In this document: piece by piece, positions 6,836-8,985 of the stretch
Position numbering within the stretch: position 1 is the first letter of the stretch
How the letters are laid out: every line of letters begins with the position of its first letter
NCBI GenBank assembly: GCA_002410715.1
Contig: DHOG01000142.1
Location: forward strand, 476 to 9,460
Reading direction: 5' to 3'
Origin: Ruminococcaceae bacterium UBA5396
GTDB lineage: Bacteria; Bacillota; Clostridia; Oscillospirales; Acutalibacteraceae
Length of the DNA stretch: 8,985 bases
The notes under the pieces: generated by a model
Told to the model about the DNA's origin: nothing
What the model saw: the letters and a program-made list of their open reading frames with translations, nothing else
The model's database searches: none
Made by a program: the position numbers and the translations under genes

Positions 6836-7039
6836 TTAGGCTTTTGCTGCTTTGCGGCCCTGCTCCACCAGGGCGGCCAACTTGCGTTTACTGGCATAGT
6901 CGAGGGGGAGACCGTTGATGTGTTGTTCCACAGCCGCATCATGCAGCTGCCAAATACGCACACGCAGCGCAAGAAGTTCTTCCGGGTTAGTGGAAAGATT
7001 TACAATTTCGCACTTTACTTCTTTAACCCGTTTGCCCAT
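6836..7039 (-). CDS. Small hypothetical protein, accessory-region gene
   Basis: The product has 67 residues and I do not recognise the family. It is rich in Leu, Ala, Lys and Arg, and after a short N-terminal strand-like part (VKCEIVNLS) it looks mostly helical: a segment about 19-42, a turn NGLPLD, then a basic helix about 49-67. No membrane segment or signal is visible. AAGGAG (7047-7052) lies 7 bases before the ATG, an excellent ribosome site that supports a real gene despite its size. It is on the same strand as the decayed XRE-type gene 69 bases upstream, suggesting the two once formed a small operon. The nearby serine recombinase makes a mobile-element accessory protein likely, but its function is unknown. 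Confidence 0.62.
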   Translation of the reverse strand: MGKRVKEVKCEIVNLSTNPEELLALRVRIWQLHDAAVEQHINGLPLDYASKRKLAALVEQGRKAAKA

Positions 7040-7103
7040 TTCATATCTCCTTTTTGCTATGCCTATGCTGCTTCAAGATTGTCCTAACTTTAGAAATCAA
7101 AAT

Positions 7104-7116
7104 ACTGTTTAACAGT
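7104..7116. repeat. 13-bp palindrome
   Basis: ACTGTT and AACAGT flank a single T, giving a perfect palindrome with 6-base arms. It overlaps the final stop codon of the XRE remnant and lies about 65 bases upstream of the small gene. It could be a dimeric repressor operator or chance; it is too short for a terminator. Confidence 0.3.
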
Positions 7117-7320
7117 GAGATGAAATGCGGCCATCTTCATAGAATTACAGGCAGTCGAAGACAAGATTCTTGGGCAAGTCTCTTTGCTATAGAAACAGAT
7201 AGGGTTGCTTCTCTCCGCCCAATAGCAGAATACATTTGTTGCGAAATACCAACTTCATTTGTAATTTTCGTCTGCGGTTTCCATCCTCGTGCATTGATTA
7301 TGCAGAGGAGCCTTACACGA
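7109..7320 (-). pseudogene. Decayed XRE-family helix-turn-helix regulator
   Basis: Minus-strand translation from 7320 reads RVRLLCIINARGWKPQT, ITNEVGISQQMYSAI and LSVSIAKRLAQE, which is the Cro/C1-type helix-turn-helix pattern (ekGwtQt.iA.evGiSqqmyS.iE.G.r.psv.iAk.lA). The gene is broken. An in-frame TAA lies directly before this segment and there is no start codon. The usual E-x-G-E-R stretch is garbled to GRREA. After IAKRLAQ the expected C-terminus (FD, then FYEDGRISSHC and a TAA at 7111-7109) continues in another frame with an internal stop. So N-terminal loss and a frameshift near 7165-7172 are both visible. Intact relatives are short phage or element repressors. It probably once controlled the small downstream gene or the neighbouring element. 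Confidence 0.7.
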
Positions 7321-7568
7321 TCGTATTAAAAGAAGCCGTCCTGGAAGATGGCAATAACGGTGAAATTTACGAAGTCACGTATGATGAACAGGGTAGAACC
7401 GCCGAAGTGAAAGATAATATCTTCTGGCAATATAGTCTTGTTGATAAGAACCAGCAATTTGAATTTTATGGTGACAAGTTGAATATTTATCAACGGACGC
7501 ATGCAACAAAGCTAGCTATTAACTGCCCCTGCAACTGTTCAGGCAAGCTATCCTCCAAGAACTGCTAA
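7305..7568 (+). pseudogene. Orphan coding fragment of unknown family, N-terminus missing
   Basis: The frame beginning near 7305 reads like true protein: EEPYTIVLKEAVLEDG, then GEIYEVTYDEQGRTAEVKD, then IFWQYSLVDK and QFEFYGDKLNIYQR. The alternating acidic, polar and aromatic residues suggest a small beta-rich soluble domain. I do not recognise the family. No start codon or ribosome site precedes it. Upstream, the same frame runs antisense through the XRE remnant and becomes meaningless, so the N-terminus was probably lost in a rearrangement near 7305-7320. The last part, after about 7500 (Cys-rich, to the stop at 7566-7568), also looks out of frame with the rest. It is most likely a relic of element cargo or of a gene disrupted by insertion. 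Confidence 0.45.
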
Positions 7569-7587
7569 AGGTGGAAGGGCTATTTAA
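7516..7587 (+). other. Possible remnant C-terminus coupled to the recombinase start
   Basis: A short frame opens after a TAG at 7513-7515 and reads TAPATVQASYPPRTAKGG, then RAI and a TAA at 7585-7587. That stop shares its last base with the recombinase ATG (TAATG), the usual arrangement for translationally coupled genes. It may be the tail of a deleted upstream gene; the peptide alone is too short to assign. Confidence 0.3.
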
Positions 7588-8985
7588 TGAGAAAACTAAT
7601 TTATTCCCGAAAATCCCTTTTTACCGGCAAGGGTGAAAGCGTTGAGAATCAGATCCAGCTTTGCATGGAATACGCTGCGTTCCATTTTGGTTCCACGGTA
7701 GAGGATTGCGATATATTTGAGGATGAGGGCTTTTCAGCAAAGGACACGGAGCGGCCACAATTTCAGGCCATGTTGCAAGCAGCGAGAACCGGCCAATACG
7801 ATTGCCTGATCTGCTATCGGCTGGATCGCGTCAGCCGTAGCGTATGCGACTTTTCAATCTTCATTGAGGAACTACAAAAGCTGGGTGTAGCCTTTGTGAG
7901 CATTCGCGAGCAGTTTGATACCTCCACGCCCATGGGACGGGCCATGATGTATATCGCATCCGTATTTGCCCAGCTTGAAAGGGAAACACTGGCGGAACGC
8001 GTCCGGGATAATTTATATCAGCTTGCAAAAACGGGCCGATGGTTAGGCGGCGTCACTCCCTTGGGATATCGTTCGGAAGATAAAACATCTATTGAAAAGG
8101 GCAGAGAACGTACGCAAAGAAAACTCGTACCTGTTCCGCAGGAGCTGGATATTGTGAAAACACTATTTGAACAATATCTTGCCTTGCGCTCCCTTACGCA
8201 GTTAGATGCCTATCTTTTACAGATGGGCGTAAAAACCAGAAATCAGAAGCCGTTTTCACGCTTCGCAATTCGTAGCATTTTAGAAAATCCTGTTTATGCC
8301 GTTGCCGACCAGGATATGTATTCCTGGCTTACCGAAAACGGATATGAGGTATATGTGCCGCTGGCGGACTTTAACGGCACATCAGGAGTGATGGCATACT
8401 GCAAGACGGCGCAGGAGAAGCATAAAACAAACCAGCGGCGGCCACCGATTGATTGGATCGTTTCCGTAGGAGCGCATGAAGGCGCAATTGACGGGAAACG
8501 CTGGATCCAGGTGCAAGATATATTGCAGCGCAACAAAGAAAAATCACAACGCGCCCCCTTAAAAACGGATGCTCTACTTTCGGGGATGCTACGCTGCGGA
8601 AGCTGTGGCAGTTATATGCGGCCTAAAGGCGGGCGGATTTTGCAGGACGGAACAAAAGCCTTTTCATATGTCTGCGAGCTTAAAGAGCGATCAAAAGGCG
8701 CGTTGTGCAAGCGCGCAAACGCACCAGGCCAGCAAAGCGATGCCATAGTAATACAAAGGATAAACAGCATTGCCGGAGAGCGTGGAGAATTACTAGAAAA
8801 GCTTCAGACAGAGGTGCACATAACCGAAAAGGAGCACCAGGATATACAGGACGGCATCAATCATAATCAAGAGATCATAAAAAAAGTAAAAGAGCAGCTG
8901 AAAAATATTGCTCGGGCAATAGCCCAAAACAGCAATGCCGAGCTGGATGCCGTGCTGATTGCTCAAGCGGGTGAATACAGCGATC
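7587..8985 (+). CDS. Large serine recombinase (site-specific integrase), partial, C-terminus beyond window
   Basis: 466 residues are visible. Residues 1-150 form the resolvase/invertase catalytic domain: YSRKS with presumed nucleophile Ser10 and Arg8, CYRLDRVSRS (76-85), and MGRAMMYIASVFAQLERE (116-133). A recombinase domain follows (LGGVTPLGYRS at about 153-163, FSRFAIRSILENPVYA at about 223-238). A zinc ribbon is visible with CGSC at 337-340 and cysteines 363 and 374. The segment from about 398 on looks like the coiled-coil that large serine integrases use for synapsis control. These enzymes integrate and excise phages and conjugative or mobilisable elements between attB and attP with a 2-base crossover. 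GGAAGG lies about 8 bases before the ATG. Family length is usually about 500-570 residues, so little is missing. It points away from the operon, and its element presumably ends near here or extends to the right. Confidence 0.93.
   Translation, partial: MRKLIYSRKSLFTGKGESVENQIQLCMEYAAFHFGSTVEDCDIFEDEGFSAKDTERPQFQAMLQAARTGQYDCLICYRLDRVSRSVCDFSIFIEELQKLGVAFVSIREQFDTSTPMGRAMMYIASVFAQLERETLAERVRDNLYQLAKTGRWLGGVTPLGYRSEDKTSIEKGRERTQRKLVPVPQELDIVKTLFEQYLALRSLTQLDAYLLQMGVKTRNQKPFSRFAIRSILENPVYAVADQDMYSWLTENGYEVYVPLADFNGTSGVMAYCKTAQEKHKTNQRRPPIDWIVSVGAHEGAIDGKRWIQVQDILQRNKEKSQRAPLKTDALLSGMLRCGSCGSYMRPKGGRILQDGTKAFSYVCELKERSKGALCKRANAPGQQSDAIVIQRINSIAGERGELLEKLQTEVHITEKEHQDIQDGINHNQEIIKKVKEQLKNIARAIAQNSNAELDAVLIAQAGEYSD

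Noticed and set aside
6780..6850. Rho-independent terminator after the small gene
   Set aside because: No stable GC-rich stem followed by a run of T was found on the minus strand.
7054..7329. A 91-residue plus-strand open frame
   Set aside because: It is antisense to the XRE remnant, which explains the sequence better.
8294..8536. An 80-residue minus-strand open frame
   Set aside because: It lies wholly within the recombinase coding frame on the opposite strand.

Overview
The window looks like chromosomal DNA of a Firmicute, most likely a Clostridia/Oscillospiraceae-type gut anaerobe. The evidence is strong AGGAGG-type ribosome binding sites, use of a TTG start, moderate GC, a Gram-positive set of surface proteins and a Clostridia-style large serine recombinase. 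No marker gene fixes the species.

Positions 1 to about 6664 hold one tightly packed minus-strand operon of six genes. In transcription order these are: a membrane-anchored GH16 glycoside hydrolase, a processive-type family 2 glycosyltransferase, a stand-alone VTC-domain protein (polyphosphate polymerase fold), a DUF4956 membrane protein, a large exported CotH-kinase protein (lamin-tail, chitobiase C-terminal-like, CotH and InlB-repeat-like domains), and a polysaccharide deacetylase that runs off the left edge. The deacetylase starts with TTG. Genes overlap by 4 bases or are separated by 10 to 25 bases.

Read together, the operon looks like a synthase-dependent cell-surface polysaccharide system. 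The GT2 would polymerise and export a glycan, and the GH16 enzyme and deacetylase would trim and deacetylate it outside the membrane. The VTC, DUF4956 and CotH proteins form a phosphate-related module: a cytosolic polyphosphate-type enzyme, a membrane protein and an exported kinase-fold protein. I know of no described pathway with exactly this set, so it is the best candidate for an undescribed system here.

Positions 6665 to 8985 are an accessory region. A small minus-strand gene (6836-7039) lies downstream of a decayed XRE-type repressor gene (7109-7320, minus). An orphan plus-strand coding fragment (about 7305-7568) abuts the repressor remnant. Last comes a plus-strand large serine recombinase (7587 to beyond the window end), the likely integrase of a mobile element whose end lies close to the operon's promoter region. 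There are no tRNA or rRNA genes, CRISPR arrays or convincing terminators in the window.
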